From: Thioalkalivibrio sp. ALE14
Lineage (GTDB): Bacteria > Pseudomonadota > Gammaproteobacteria > Ectothiorhodospirales > Ectothiorhodospiraceae
Length of the DNA stretch: 64,000 bases
Assembly: GCF_000376845.1 (NCBI RefSeq)
Contig: NZ_AQXY01000023.1
Location: 61,360-125,359 of the forward strand
Direction: 5' to 3'
Shown here: positions 1-12,341 of the stretch, piece by piece
Layout: the number at the start of each line of letters is the position of its first letter
Numbering within the stretch: position 1 is the stretch's first letter
Made by a program: the position numbers and the translations under genes
The notes under the pieces: generated by a model
Told to the model about the DNA's origin: nothing
Seen by the model: the letters and a program-made list of their open reading frames with translations, nothing else
The model's database searches: none

Positions 1-1161
1 GTTCTGGATTTCGAGCACGTCCTTCAGCCACTCGCGGGCGCGGCTCTGGGCCGTGCGGCTGGATTCGCTGCCGGCCTTGTACTGCCAGTGCGCGGCGATG
101 CCGCTCTCGGCCACGCGGTCCATCTCGGTGGAGCGGATCTGGATCTCGATGGGGATGCCCTGCGGGCCGAACAGGATGGTGTGCAACGACTGGTAGCCGT
201 TGGACTTGGGGATCGCGATGTAGTCCTTGAAACGCCCCGGCACCGGCTTGTAGAGGTTGTGCACCACGCCCAGGGAGCGGTAGCAGGTGTCGACGTCGTC
301 GACGATGATGCGGATGGCGAAGACGTCGAACACATCCTCGAAGGAGTGGTGCTTGTCGCGCATCTTGCGGTAGATGCTGTACAGGCTCTTTTCGCGCCCG
401 GAGATGCGCCCGACGATGCCGGCGGCCTCCATGCGCGAGCAGATCGCCTGCTCGATGTTGCGCATCGGCTCGCGGCGATTGCCGCCGGCGCGGTGGACCG
501 CGCGTTCCAGCACCGCGGCGCGCCAGGGATGCTTGGCGGAAAACCCGAGTGCTTCCAGCTCGCGGCGCATGGCGTTCATGCCCAGGCGCTGCGCGATCGG
601 GGCGTAGATCTCCAGGGTTTCCTTGGCGATGCGACGGCGCTTGTCCGGGCGCATCACGCCGAGGGTGCGCATGTTGTGCAGGCGGTCGGCCAGCTTGATC
701 AGGATCACCCGGATATCGCGGGTGATCGCCAGCATCATTTTGCGGAAGTTCTCCGCCTGGGCCTCGGCCTTGGACTGGAACTGCAGGTGGGTCAGCTTGG
801 ACACGCCGTCCACCAGCTCCGCGACTTCCTCGCCGAACTCGGCGTGGATGCGGTCCTTGCTGGTCGCGGTGTCCTCCATCACGTCATGCAGGATGGCGGC
901 GCTGATCGCCTGGTGGTCCATCCGCATCTCGGCCATGGTGCGGGCCACGGCGAGCGGGTGATAGATGTAGGGTTCGCCGGTCTTGCGGGTCTGGCCTTCG
1001 TGGGATTCCGCGCCCAGGAGATAGGCGCGATAAACCTCCTCGACCTCTTCCGGCTCGAGATAGGCCTCGAGCTCGGAACACAAATCGCTGATCAGGAATC
1101 GGGTCGAATCACCCGTTGCCGCCGAAACGGCCCCGGGCGCGGCTGGCTGCCCAGCGGCCAT
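1..1161 (-). CDS. spoT: Bifunctional (p)ppGpp synthase/hydrolase SpoT, 3' part outside window
   Basis: Makes and degrades the alarmone (p)ppGpp in the stringent response. The 387 codons present are the N-terminal half. An HD hydrolase domain carries YHP (His 68), HDVMEDT (about 92-98) and LADRLHNMRT; the RelA/SpoT synthase domain follows, with SIYRKM, FAIRIIVDD and GYQSLHT. The C-terminal TGS and ACT domains lie beyond base 1. The HDxxxED motif is intact, so hydrolase activity is expected and SpoT is preferred over a synthase-only RelA. The ATG at 1161 sits 13 nt after the rpoZ stop, giving the common rpoZ-spoT operon order. Confidence 0.95.
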   Translation of the reverse strand, partial: MAAGQPAAPGAVSAATGDSTRFLISDLCSELEAYLEPEEVEEVYRAYLLGAESHEGQTRKTGEPYIYHPLAVARTMAEMRMDHQAISAAILHDVMEDTATSKDRIHAEFGEEVAELVDGVSKLTHLQFQSKAEAQAENFRKMMLAITRDIRVILIKLADRLHNMRTLGVMRPDKRRRIAKETLEIYAPIAQRLGMNAMRRELEALGFSAKHPWRAAVLERAVHRAGGNRREPMRNIEQAICSRMEAAGIVGRISGREKSLYSIYRKMRDKHHSFEDVFDVFAIRIIVDDVDTCYRSLGVVHNLYKPVPGRFKDYIAIPKSNGYQSLHTILFGPQGIPIEIQIRSTEMDRVAESGIAAHWQYKAGSESSRTAQSRAREWLKDVLEIQN

Positions 1162-1174
1162 TGAACGAGATCTC

Positions 1175-1450
1175 CTAGCGTTCGTCGGCTTCCAGCTGTT
1201 CCAGATGGCGGATGGTGCTGAAGTCCAGCATCTGGTTCTGGGGCCGTTCGTCGTGTTCGTCGAATACCTCGGTACCGACCACGCCGGCGGCAATCTCGCG
1301 CAGGGCGATCACCGTGGGCTTGTCGTTGTCCTCGGGGACGCGTGCTTCCTTGCCGTGGGCGATGTGGCGGGCCCGGCGGGCGGCCATCAGCACCAGCTGA
1401 AAGCGGTTTTCGACATTTTCGAGGCAGTCCTCGACGGTGACGCGTGCCAT
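1175..1450 (-). CDS. rpoZ: RNA polymerase omega subunit
   Basis: Small subunit that helps the beta' subunit fold and assemble into RNA polymerase. The 91-residue length is typical. The N-terminus [20 protein letters not shown] and the following [12 protein letters not shown] segment are the conserved core of the family, and an acidic tail follows. It lies immediately upstream of spoT on the same strand and downstream of gmk; a strong terminator separates it from gmk, so it may have its own promoter in the short gap or depend on read-through. Confidence 0.96.
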   Translation of the reverse strand: MARVTVEDCLENVENRFQLVLMAARRARHIAHGKEARVPEDNDKPTVIALREIAAGVVGTEVFDEHDERPQNQMLDFSTIRHLEQLEADER

Positions 1451-1476
1451 CGGATACTCCGGTCAGTAAATTCTTG

Positions 1477-1499
1477 AAAAAAGTGTAGCGGACTACACT
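1477..1499 (-). terminator. Rho-independent terminator after gmk
   Basis: Read on the minus strand this is a perfect 7-bp stem (AGTGTAG / CTACACT) with a TCCG loop, followed directly by a run of T. It starts about 9 nt after the gmk stop and lies between gmk and rpoZ, so gmk transcripts should end here at least in part. Confidence 0.85.
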
Positions 1500-1507
1500 A
1501 CCGCATG

Positions 1508-2158
1508 TTACGCCGACCCCGGCGCCTCCGCCAACAGATTCCCGATGGTGGGTGCGGATCGGGTCTCCTGTTCCACGGTGCGCAGGCGATTGGCGCGGAA
1601 GATACAGGCCAGATCGCGCACGGCCTCGTCGAAATCGGCGTTGACCACGGTGTAGTCATATTCGCGGAAATGCGTGCAGTCGGATTCGGCGTCGCGCAGG
1701 CGGCGCTGGATCACGTCTTCCTCGTCCTGGCCGCGCCCACGCAGGCGGCGCTCCAGCTCGTCGCGCGAGGGCGGCAGGATAAAGATGGAATGCGCATCCG
1801 GCACAGCGGCACGCACCTGGCGCGCGCCCTGCCAGTCGATCTCCAGGATCACGTCCATGCCGGCGTCCAGGCGTTCGTCGACGCTGGCGCGCGCGGTGCC
1901 GTAGAAGTTGTCGAAGACCTTGGCGTGTTCCAGCAGCTGACCGTCCTCGATCATCCCGAGAAAGGTCTCGGCCGTGACGAAGTGGTAGTGCTGCCCGTCA
2001 ACCTCGCTGGCGCGCGGCTTGCGCGTGGTGTGCGAGACCGAGACCTCCACGGCTTCCACTGATTCCAGCAGGGCCGCGACCAGGCTGGTCTTGCCGGCGC
2101 CGGACGGGGCGGAAACGATGTAGAGGGTGCCGCGAGCGGCCGGGGCATTGGCGGTCAT
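1508..2158 (-). CDS. gmk: Guanylate kinase
   Basis: Phosphorylates GMP to GDP in the cytoplasm, downstream of the guaBA products found further right. Starting at the ATG at 2158 gives 216 residues. The P-loop APSGAGKTSL is near the N-terminus, followed by VSHTTRKPRASE (GMP binding), VDGQHYHFV and the conserved ILEIDWQGARQVR. The frame stays open upstream, but a longer start would add an untypical arginine- and proline-rich stretch ahead of the P-loop domain. Gene order gmk-rpoZ-spoT matches many gammaproteobacteria. Confidence 0.95.
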   Translation of the reverse strand: MTANAPAARGTLYIVSAPSGAGKTSLVAALLESVEAVEVSVSHTTRKPRASEVDGQHYHFVTAETFLGMIEDGQLLEHAKVFDNFYGTARASVDERLDAGMDVILEIDWQGARQVRAAVPDAHSIFILPPSRDELERRLRGRGQDEEDVIQRRLRDAESDCTHFREYDYTVVNADFDEAVRDLACIFRANRLRTVEQETRSAPTIGNLLAEAPGSA

Positions 2159-2260
2159 GGACGTGTCCGCGGGACCTGAATGTGATCGGGACCTGGGCGT
2201 GTCCGGGGCGGGCCGTTTGCAGCGGGCCACAGGCCGGATATCCAGGGTCAAGAAGAAGGT

Positions 2261-2337
2261 TGGTCGGAGTGAAAGGATTCGAACCTTCGACCCCTGCCTC
2301 CCGAAGGCAGTGCTCTACCAAGCTGAGCTACACTCCG
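2261..2337 (-). tRNA. tRNA-Pro (anticodon CGG)
   Basis: A 77-nt cloverleaf on the minus strand. Acceptor arms CGGAGTG and CACTCCG pair perfectly, the D arm contains AGCTCAGCTTGGTAGAGC, and the anticodon stem CTGCC/GGCAG encloses TTCGGGA, placing CGG at positions 34-36 for the CCG codon. The T arm contains GGTTCGAATCC. The 3' CCA is encoded. The initial C is usual for proline tRNAs. Confidence 0.96.
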
Positions 2338-2416
2338 AACCGAGCCCGCTATTATGCCGAGCCTCTCCGGACGTGTCCATGCCCCCGGAGGATGAAAATT
2401 GGGTCGGGCGCGGTCG

Positions 2417-3385
2417 TCAGTGGTTGCGCCCGACGGCGAAGCGGGCCAGGTCGATCAGGGCCTGACGGTGCGGGGAGTCGGGCAGGGTGGAGATCGCCTC
2501 GATCGCGGCGTCGGTTTCGGCCTCGGCGCGCGAACGGGTGTAGGCCAGGCCGTCCGTCGCGTGCACGACCTGCAGTACCGCGTCGACCTGGTCGCGGCCG
2601 CCATCCTCGATCGCGCGGCGCACAATGGCCTCCTGGTCGGGTGTGCCGACGCGCAGCGCATGAATCAGCGGAAGCGTGGGTTTGCCCTCGGCGAGGTCGT
2701 CACCCATGCGCTTGCCGGTCACCGCGTCATCGGAGGAATAGTCGAGTACGTCGTCGACGAGCTGGAAGGCCGTGCCCAGATGCATGCCGTAATGCGCCAG
2801 GGCCTGCTCCTCGGTCTCCGGGCGCTCGCCCAGGATGGCGCCCAGCTGGCAGGCGGCCTCGAACAGCTTGGCGGTCTTCGACTGGATCACGTGCATGTAG
2901 CGCTGCTCGTCGACCCCGGCGTCGTGGCAGTTCATCAGCTGCATGACCTCGCCCTCCGCGATCACGTTGGTCGCGTGGGAGAGGATCTCCATGACGCGCA
3001 TCGAGCCGACCTCGACCATCATCTCGAACGCCCGCGAGTAGAGGAAGTCGCCGACCAGGACCGCGGCCTCGTTGCCGAAGATGTGGTTGGCGGTCTCGTT
3101 GCCGCGGCGCAGCTCGGAGGCGTCCACCACGTCGTCGTGCAGCAGGGTTGCGGTGTGGATGAATTCCACGACTGCTGCCAGCGTGACCGGGTCCCGGCCC
3201 TGCACCTGGCAGGCGCGTGCCGACAGCGTGGCCAGCAGGGGACGCAGGCGCTTGCCGCCCGAATGGATAATGTAGTGTCCGAGCTGGTTGATGAGCACGA
3301 CCGGCGAGCTCAGACGCTCGCGGATGCACTGGTCGACGGCCTGCATGTCGTCGGCCGCCAGTTCTCGGATCGCATCAATGGACAT
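2417..3385 (-). CDS. ispB: Octaprenyl (polyprenyl) diphosphate synthase
   Basis: Elongates farnesyl diphosphate with isopentenyl diphosphate to make the side chain of ubiquinone. The protein has 322 residues from the ATG at 3385, the usual IspB length. The first aspartate-rich motif is LLHDDVVDASELRRG and the second is VDDVLDYSSDD; GGKRLRPLL near residue 45 binds the diphosphate. A longer frame exists upstream but would run through the rplU promoter region and add unrelated sequence. The gene is divergent from rplU-rpmA-obgE, a common gammaproteobacterial arrangement. Confidence 0.95.
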   Translation of the reverse strand: MSIDAIRELAADDMQAVDQCIRERLSSPVVLINQLGHYIIHSGGKRLRPLLATLSARACQVQGRDPVTLAAVVEFIHTATLLHDDVVDASELRRGNETANHIFGNEAAVLVGDFLYSRAFEMMVEVGSMRVMEILSHATNVIAEGEVMQLMNCHDAGVDEQRYMHVIQSKTAKLFEAACQLGAILGERPETEEQALAHYGMHLGTAFQLVDDVLDYSSDDAVTGKRMGDDLAEGKPTLPLIHALRVGTPDQEAIVRRAIEDGGRDQVDAVLQVVHATDGLAYTRSRAEAETDAAIEAISTLPDSPHRQALIDLARFAVGRNH

Positions 3386-3526
3386 GGGGGTCGGCAAGCA
3401 CGCTTGTGAGGTGGTCGGGAGGGGCGAAGGAATGCTAGGGAAACGCCGGGGAATGTACAAGTTCGCGCGCGGGATCGCGAAAACGCCGAGCGGGCGCGGT
3501 GCGGTCCTTTCGCGTCCACGCCGGCA

Positions 3527-3555
3527 TTGACCCGGACGGGAAGCGCTGCTAGCAT
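3527..3555 (+). promoter_or_regulatory. Sigma70-type promoter of rplU-rpmA
   Basis: TTGACC (3527-3532) and TAGCAT (3550-3555) are separated by exactly 17 bp. They lie about 70 bases before the rplU start in the gap divergent to ispB. Confidence 0.65.
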
Positions 3556-3625
3556 TTCCGCCCTTTCGCGAGACCAGTCCCCGTCGGCTGGTCCACACAA
3601 GGTATCGCAACGGAGTCCCAGGGAA

Positions 3626-3937
3626 ATGTACGCGATCATCGCAACAGGTGGTAAACAGTACCGCGTCGCCGAAGGCGACGTGATTCGCATCGAAAAGCTC
3701 GAGGCCGAGGCCGGTTCCGAGGTCGAATTCGACCAGGTGCTGATGGTCGGTGCGGGTGACGATGTCCGCGTCGGGGCCCCGCTGGTGGACGGTGGCAAGG
3801 TCACCGCCAAGGTCGAGGACCATGGCCGCGCCAAGAAGGTCCACATCATGAAATTCCGGCGGCGCAAGCATTCCCAGAAGCAGATGGGGCACCGCCAGCA
3901 CTACACCACCGTGCGCATCACCGGCATCGCCGGCTGA
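3626..3937 (+). CDS. rplU: 50S ribosomal protein L21
   Basis: Large-subunit protein that binds 23S rRNA. The 103-residue product starting [14 protein letters not shown] has exactly the length and N-terminus of enterobacterial L21, and it contains [20 protein letters not shown], the conserved basic RNA-binding block. An upstream in-frame extension was discarded because L21 proteins begin at this MYA. It is followed 29 nt later by rpmA, the invariant partner. Confidence 0.97.
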   Translation: MYAIIATGGKQYRVAEGDVIRIEKLEAEAGSEVEFDQVLMVGAGDDVRVGAPLVDGGKVTAKVEDHGRAKKVHIMKFRRRKHSQKQMGHRQHYTTVRITGIAG

Positions 3938-3966
3938 TCGGCGCAGGCATTCAGGAGAGCTGAACC

Positions 3967-4227
3967 ATGGCACATAAGAAGGCAGGCGGGAGTACCCGCA
4001 ACGGGCGCGATTCCGAGAGCAAACGCCTGGGCGTGAAGCGCTTCGGCGGTCAGGTCGTGCGCGCCGGCAATATCCTCGTTCGTCAGCGCGGGACGCAGTA
4101 TCATCCCGGCGAGGGCGTGGGTTGCGGCAAGGATCATACGCTGTTCGCCAAGGTCGACGGCCAGGTCGTCTTCAAGGTGGGCGGTCCGCACAATCGTCGT
4201 TTCGTGAGCATCCAGCCGCAGCAGTAA
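3967..4227 (+). CDS. rpmA: 50S ribosomal protein L27
   Basis: Large-subunit protein whose N-terminus reaches the peptidyl transferase centre. The 86-residue product begins [20 protein letters not shown], the family signature, and includes [10 protein letters not shown]. An AGGAG sequence precedes the start by about 9 nt. It is co-directional with rplU and followed by an intrinsic terminator before obgE. Confidence 0.97.
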   Translation: MAHKKAGGSTRNGRDSESKRLGVKRFGGQVVRAGNILVRQRGTQYHPGEGVGCGKDHTLFAKVDGQVVFKVGGPHNRRFVSIQPQQ

Positions 4228-6506
<2,279 letters not shown>

Positions 6507-6553
6507 CCGCCACCGGGTGCCGCTGTCCTGCGTCGGCGTGTGGAGCCACAGTT

Positions 6554-6630
6554 GTAGGAGCGTGCTTGCACGCGAAGCCCCTGCCAGAGTCGGACGCGGG
6601 CAGGGGCTTCGCGTGCAAGCACGCTCCTAC
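6554..6630. repeat. REP-like perfect inverted repeat (32-bp arms)
   Basis: Bases 6554-6585 and 6599-6630 are exact reverse complements with a 13-nt loop. The arm begins GTAGGAGCGTGCTTGCACGC and resembles the REP elements of pseudomonads and relatives. It lies between the convergent genes proB and xseA; related sequences occur at 34199 and 42781. The rest of the 6507-6767 gap shows nothing else recognisable. Confidence 0.85.
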
Positions 6631-6767
6631 GGCGTTTGGGGGGTGAACAGGTATCCGGGTTCCCGGCGGTGGGGCAGGCATGTTGGTGGGGGTGTGCGTG
6701 ACGCAGAAGGTCCCGGCTCTCCGCTTGGCTGTGGCCGGGATGGCCCTGTAGCGGCCGATCCCGCGCT

Positions 6768-8177
6768 TCAGTCGTCGGTGTGGGTGCCGGTGACGTCCAG
6801 GTCCAGGCGCCCGCGTGCCAGGCGGGCGCGCAGGGACTCGCCGGGTGCGGTCTGGTCCGCGCGACGCAGGACCTCGCCCGCCGGGGTCTGCAGGATCGCG
6901 TAGCCGCGTTCCAGGACTGCCTCCGGGTCCAGCGAGCGGAGCTGGCGGGCGGTGGCATCCAGGTGGCGCTGGCGGGTGGCGAGCGCCTGCCGGGTGGCGC
7001 CCTCAAGTTGCCGCTGGAGTCGCGCCAGGGTCTCGCGCCGCTGGGCGATGTCGTGGTCCGGGCGGACCCGCGCCAGGCGCTGGTGCAGGTGATCGAGGCG
7101 CATGCGGGCGGAAGCGAGGCGGTTGCCGGGCGAGGCCGCGGCCAGGCGTAGCTGGGCGCGCTGCAGTCGCGCCCGGGCGCGCTCCTCGATGCGTGACCAG
7201 GCGCGGTTCAGGCGCTCGCGCTGTTCGTCCAGGCGTTGGGCATTGCGTTCCAGTAGCTGGCTTGGGTGGCGGCGCTCAAGGCGGGTGTGCAGGGCGGTCA
7301 GGGTCTGCTGGTGGCGCGCGATGCGCTGGCCCAGCAGGCCGGTCAGGCGCTCGCGGGCCCGCGCCAGCTGGTGGCGCAGGGTGGCGGCATCCGGGCTGAC
7401 GGCCTCCGCTGCCGCGGTGGGCGTGGAGGCGCGCAGGTCGGCGACGAAGTCGGCGATGGTGGTGTCGGTCTCGTGTCCCACACCGCTGACCACCGGGATC
7501 GGGCAGGCGGCGATGGCGCGTGCGACGCTTTCCTCGTTGAACGCCTGCAGGTCCTCCAGTGAGCCGCCGCCGCGGGCGAGGATGAGCACGTCGACTTGGC
7601 CCTCGGCCGCGGCCTGTTCGAGCGCGGCGATGATCTGGCCGGCGGCCTGGGCGCCCTGTACCGCGGTGGGATAGAGCGTGAGCGGAAGCAGCAACGGGAA
7701 GCGCCGGGCCAGAGTGCGTTCGATGTCGTGACGCACGTCGCCCTGGGTGGAGGTGATGACGCCGAGGCGATGGGTCCAGGAGGGCAGTGGCTGTTTGCGC
7801 TCGGTATCGAACAGGCCCTCGGCGGCGAGCTTTTCCTTGAGCCGCTGGAAGGCGGCCAGCAGTCGGCCTTCCCCCGCCGGTTGCAGGGCCTCGACGATGA
7901 TCTGGAACTGGCCGCGGGCGCCGTAGATACCCGCGCGTCCGCGGATCTGCACGGCATCCCCGTCGGCGAAGCGCGCCGCCTGGCGGGCCTTGCCGCGAAA
8001 CAGCACGCAGTTCACCGAGGCGTTCTCGTCCTTCAGCGAGAAGTACTGGTGGCCCGAGGCGTATTGGCGCAGGTTGGAGACCTCGCCTTCCACACGCACC
8101 AGGCCGAGCCCGTCGCGCAGCAGCCCGTCGGCACACTGGTTGAGTTCGGTAACGGAAAAGACCGGGGCGTCGCTCAT
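6768..8177 (-). CDS. xseA: Exodeoxyribonuclease VII large subunit
   Basis: Catalytic subunit of exonuclease VII, which degrades single-stranded DNA into oligonucleotides. The 469 residues show an N-terminal OB fold (VEGEVSNLRQYASGHQYFSL, with VNCVLFRGKA), the nuclease core (GVITSTQGDVRHDI, LILARGGGSLEDLQAFN, VSGVGHETDTTIADFVADLR) and a long arginine- and leucine-rich helical region from about 270 to 440. The small subunit gene xseB is not in the window. The stop lies 11 nt upstream of nothing else on this strand; the DUF4197 gene ends just before its start. Confidence 0.95.
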   Translation of the reverse strand: MSDAPVFSVTELNQCADGLLRDGLGLVRVEGEVSNLRQYASGHQYFSLKDENASVNCVLFRGKARQAARFADGDAVQIRGRAGIYGARGQFQIIVEALQPAGEGRLLAAFQRLKEKLAAEGLFDTERKQPLPSWTHRLGVITSTQGDVRHDIERTLARRFPLLLPLTLYPTAVQGAQAAGQIIAALEQAAAEGQVDVLILARGGGSLEDLQAFNEESVARAIAACPIPVVSGVGHETDTTIADFVADLRASTPTAAAEAVSPDAATLRHQLARARERLTGLLGQRIARHQQTLTALHTRLERRHPSQLLERNAQRLDEQRERLNRAWSRIEERARARLQRAQLRLAAASPGNRLASARMRLDHLHQRLARVRPDHDIAQRRETLARLQRQLEGATRQALATRQRHLDATARQLRSLDPEAVLERGYAILQTPAGEVLRRADQTAPGESLRARLARGRLDLDVTGTHTDD

Positions 8178-8188
8178 ACGGGCCTCGC

Positions 8189-8962
8189 TTAAAGGCGACT
8201 GAAGACGCGCTGGAAGACATCCGTGCCGCGCCCGACCGGGTCGATGCGGAGGCGCGCTTCTTCCTCGGCCATGGCGTGGAACAGGCCGTTCATGGTGTGC
8301 TCGAGGACATGCTCGGCAAGATCCAGCCGGACGTTGGCCAGGAACGGGATGTCACGCATGCGCGACTCCAGTTCGCGGTACGTGTTCAGGGCCCCGACGG
8401 CGTCCAGGCTCTCCTCGACCTCGGGGCGCATGGCCGTGGTCAGACGCGGACGCATGTGGGTCTCGAGGTGGCGGGTGGCGGCGTCCTCGTCGCCCAGCAG
8501 GATGCCGCGGGCATCGTCCAGATCGAGCGCGAAAATGGCCCGTATGAAGGGCTCCCGGGCCTGCCAGACAGCATCTTCGGCGGCGCGGTTCATGCGTTCC
8601 TCGAGCGCGTCCAGCGGCGCCGCCATGCCCAGGCGTCCCAGCGAGCGCCGGGTGGTCGCCAGGACCTCGGGCAGGGGGATGCGGACGTCCGGATTGCCGT
8701 AGAAGCCATTGCGCCGGCTGAGGGTCTCGGAGGCGGCGTGGGTCGCGATGACCAGTGCCTCATGGACCGCCTCGATCAGTTCCGCGGTCGAGAGCCCGGA
8801 GAATTCCGGCGGGCGCGTGATCAGGGAGCGGAACATCTCCTGGCCGAAGCGCCACCAGTCGGCCCGTGCGCTCGACGCCGTAGCCAGGCCGAGGCCGGGG
8901 ACCAGCAACAGGGCGAGCGCGGTGCGTCGGGTGATGCGGGCCGGGGGCGCGCGGTCGGGCAT
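8189..8962 (-). CDS. DUF4197 family exported protein
   Basis: Function unknown. Starting at the ATG at 8962 gives 257 residues with a twin-arginine-like signal (ITRRTALALLLVPGLGL, then ASSARA before the mature DWW). The remaining helical protein contains GLSTAELIEAVHEALVIAT and ends MAEEEARLRIDPVGRGTDVF, a pattern I associate with DUF4197 proteins of gammaproteobacteria, often periplasmic. It precedes xseA by 11 nt on the same strand and is divergent from guaB. A longer start is open upstream but would put sequence ahead of the signal peptide. Confidence 0.7.
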   Translation of the reverse strand: MPDRAPPARITRRTALALLLVPGLGLATASSARADWWRFGQEMFRSLITRPPEFSGLSTAELIEAVHEALVIATHAASETLSRRNGFYGNPDVRIPLPEVLATTRRSLGRLGMAAPLDALEERMNRAAEDAVWQAREPFIRAIFALDLDDARGILLGDEDAATRHLETHMRPRLTTAMRPEVEESLDAVGALNTYRELESRMRDIPFLANVRLDLAEHVLEHTMNGLFHAMAEEEARLRIDPVGRGTDVFQRVFSRL

Positions 8963-8993
8963 GGGGTTTCGCCTGGCGAAGGGTTCCGGATGA

Positions 8994-10616
<1,623 letters not shown>

Positions 10617-10680
10617 CCGGCCCGACACGGCCCGGTCCCGATACCCCACCGGCCGTCCGGCCGGTATAGCGGATGACCTC

Positions 10681-12258
10681 ATGACCCAGGATCTTCACGC
10701 CCACCGCATTCTGGTGCTGGACTTCGGCTCCCAGTACACCCAGCTGATCGCCCGCCGCGTGCGCGAGGCCGGGGTCTACTCCGAGGTGCATCCCTGGGAC
10801 ATGCCGGCGGCGGATATTCGCGCGTTCAACCCGACCGGGGTGATCCTCTCCGGCGGTCCGGAGTCAGTGAATATCGACCACCCGCCGCGGGCCGAGGATG
10901 CGGTCTTCGAACTGGGCGTGCCGGTGCTCGGTATCTGCTACGGCATGCAGACCATGGCCGCGCAGCTGGGCGGTCGGGTCGAGCCCTCCGAGCGCCGCGA
11001 GTTCGGCTATGCCCAGGTTCGCGCCCGCGGCCACACGCCGCTTCTGCGCGACATCGAGGACCACACGACGCCCGAGGGCTACGGCCTGCTGGACGTGTGG
11101 ATGTCGCATGGCGACCACGTGACCGAACTGCCGGAGGGCTTTCGCCTGATGGCCTCCACCGACTCCGCGCCGATCGCCGGCATGGCCGACCCGGACCGTG
11201 GCTTCTACGGGGTGCAGTTCCACCCGGAGGTGACCCACACCACCCAGGGCCAGCGCATCGTCGAGCGCTTCCTGCACGATATCTGCGGCTGCGAAGCCCT
11301 GTGGACCGCCGACAACATCATCGAGGACATGGCCGCGCGGGTGCGCGAGCAGGTGGGCGACGATCACGTGGTGCTGGGTCTGTCCGGGGGCGTGGACTCG
11401 TCGGTGGTGGGTGCGTTGCTGCACAAGGCAATCGGCGAGCAGCTGACCTGCGTGTTCGTCGACACCGGCCTGCTGCGCGAAGGCGAGGGCGACCAGGTGA
11501 TGGCGACCTTCGCTCGCCACATGGGCGTGAACGTGATCCGTGTGGATGCCGAGGACCGCTTCATGAGTGCGCTGGCGGGCATCAGCGACCCGGAGGCCAA
11601 GCGCAAGGTCATCGGCGGGCTGTTCATCGACGTGTTCGACGAGGAGGCCGCGAAGCTGAACAACGTGCAGTGGCTGGCCCAGGGCACGATCTACCCGGAC
11701 GTGATCGAGTCGGCCGACTCCAAGACCGGCAAGGCGCATGTGATCAAGTCGCACCACAACGTGGGCGGGCTGCCGGAGAACATGAAGCTGGGTCTGGTGG
11801 AGCCGCTGCGCGAGCTGTTCAAGGATGAGGTGCGCAAGATCGGCGTCGAGCTGGGTCTGCCCACCGAGATGGTCTATCGCCACCCGTTCCCCGGGCCGGG
11901 CCTGGGCGTGCGCATCCTCGGCGAGGTGAAGAAGGAATACGCTGACCTGCTGCGTCGGGCCGATGCGATCTTCATCGAGGAACTGCGCAAGGCCGACCTG
12001 TACGACAAGACCTCGCAGGCGTTTGCGGTCTTCCTGCCGGTCAAGTCGGTGGGGGTCATGGGCGACGGCCGGCGCTACGATTACGTGGTTGCGCTGCGCG
12101 CGGTGGAGACCATCGACTTCATGACCGCCCGCTGGGCCCACCTGCCGTATGACTTCCTCGACCACGTCTCGCGCCGGATCATCAACGAGATCCCCGGTAT
12201 CTCGCGCGTGACCTACGACATCTCCGGCAAGCCTCCCGCCACCATCGAGTGGGAGTAG
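10681..12258 (+). CDS. guaA: GMP synthase (glutamine-hydrolysing)
   Basis: Converts XMP to GMP with glutamine and ATP. The 525-residue protein joins a class I glutamine amidotransferase domain ([17 protein letters not shown], nucleophile in [17 protein letters not shown]) to an ATP pyrophosphatase domain with P-loop [19 protein letters not shown] and a C-terminal dimerisation domain ending [10 protein letters not shown]. Together with guaB upstream it forms the usual guaBA unit, and the product GMP is the substrate of the gmk enzyme at the left of the window. Confidence 0.97.
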   Translation: MTQDLHAHRILVLDFGSQYTQLIARRVREAGVYSEVHPWDMPAADIRAFNPTGVILSGGPESVNIDHPPRAEDAVFELGVPVLGICYGMQTMAAQLGGRVEPSERREFGYAQVRARGHTPLLRDIEDHTTPEGYGLLDVWMSHGDHVTELPEGFRLMASTDSAPIAGMADPDRGFYGVQFHPEVTHTTQGQRIVERFLHDICGCEALWTADNIIEDMAARVREQVGDDHVVLGLSGGVDSSVVGALLHKAIGEQLTCVFVDTGLLREGEGDQVMATFARHMGVNVIRVDAEDRFMSALAGISDPEAKRKVIGGLFIDVFDEEAAKLNNVQWLAQGTIYPDVIESADSKTGKAHVIKSHHNVGGLPENMKLGLVEPLRELFKDEVRKIGVELGLPTEMVYRHPFPGPGLGVRILGEVKKEYADLLRRADAIFIEELRKADLYDKTSQAFAVFLPVKSVGVMGDGRRYDYVVALRAVETIDFMTARWAHLPYDFLDHVSRRIINEIPGISRVTYDISGKPPATIEWE

Positions 12259-12341
12259 CGCCCAGCACGACGCCCCAGTTGGGGTAGGGCGGTAGACGTG
12301 GCAGTATCGAGCTTTCCTGGAGTCTTGCGCGGATAACCCTG

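Noticed and set aside
88..1164. A 358-codon plus-strand frame over spoT, and similar long antisense frames over guaB, guaA, ispB, ftsK and the kinases
   Set aside because: All are shadows of genes with clear family signatures on the other strand.
2159..2251. Longer N-terminus of guanylate kinase
   Set aside because: The extension is unlike the family and runs close to the tRNA gene; the ATG at 2158 leads straight into the P-loop domain.
3386..3973. A 196-residue N-terminal extension of IspB
   Set aside because: It would overlap rplU on the opposite strand and its promoter; the family starts at the ATG at 3385.
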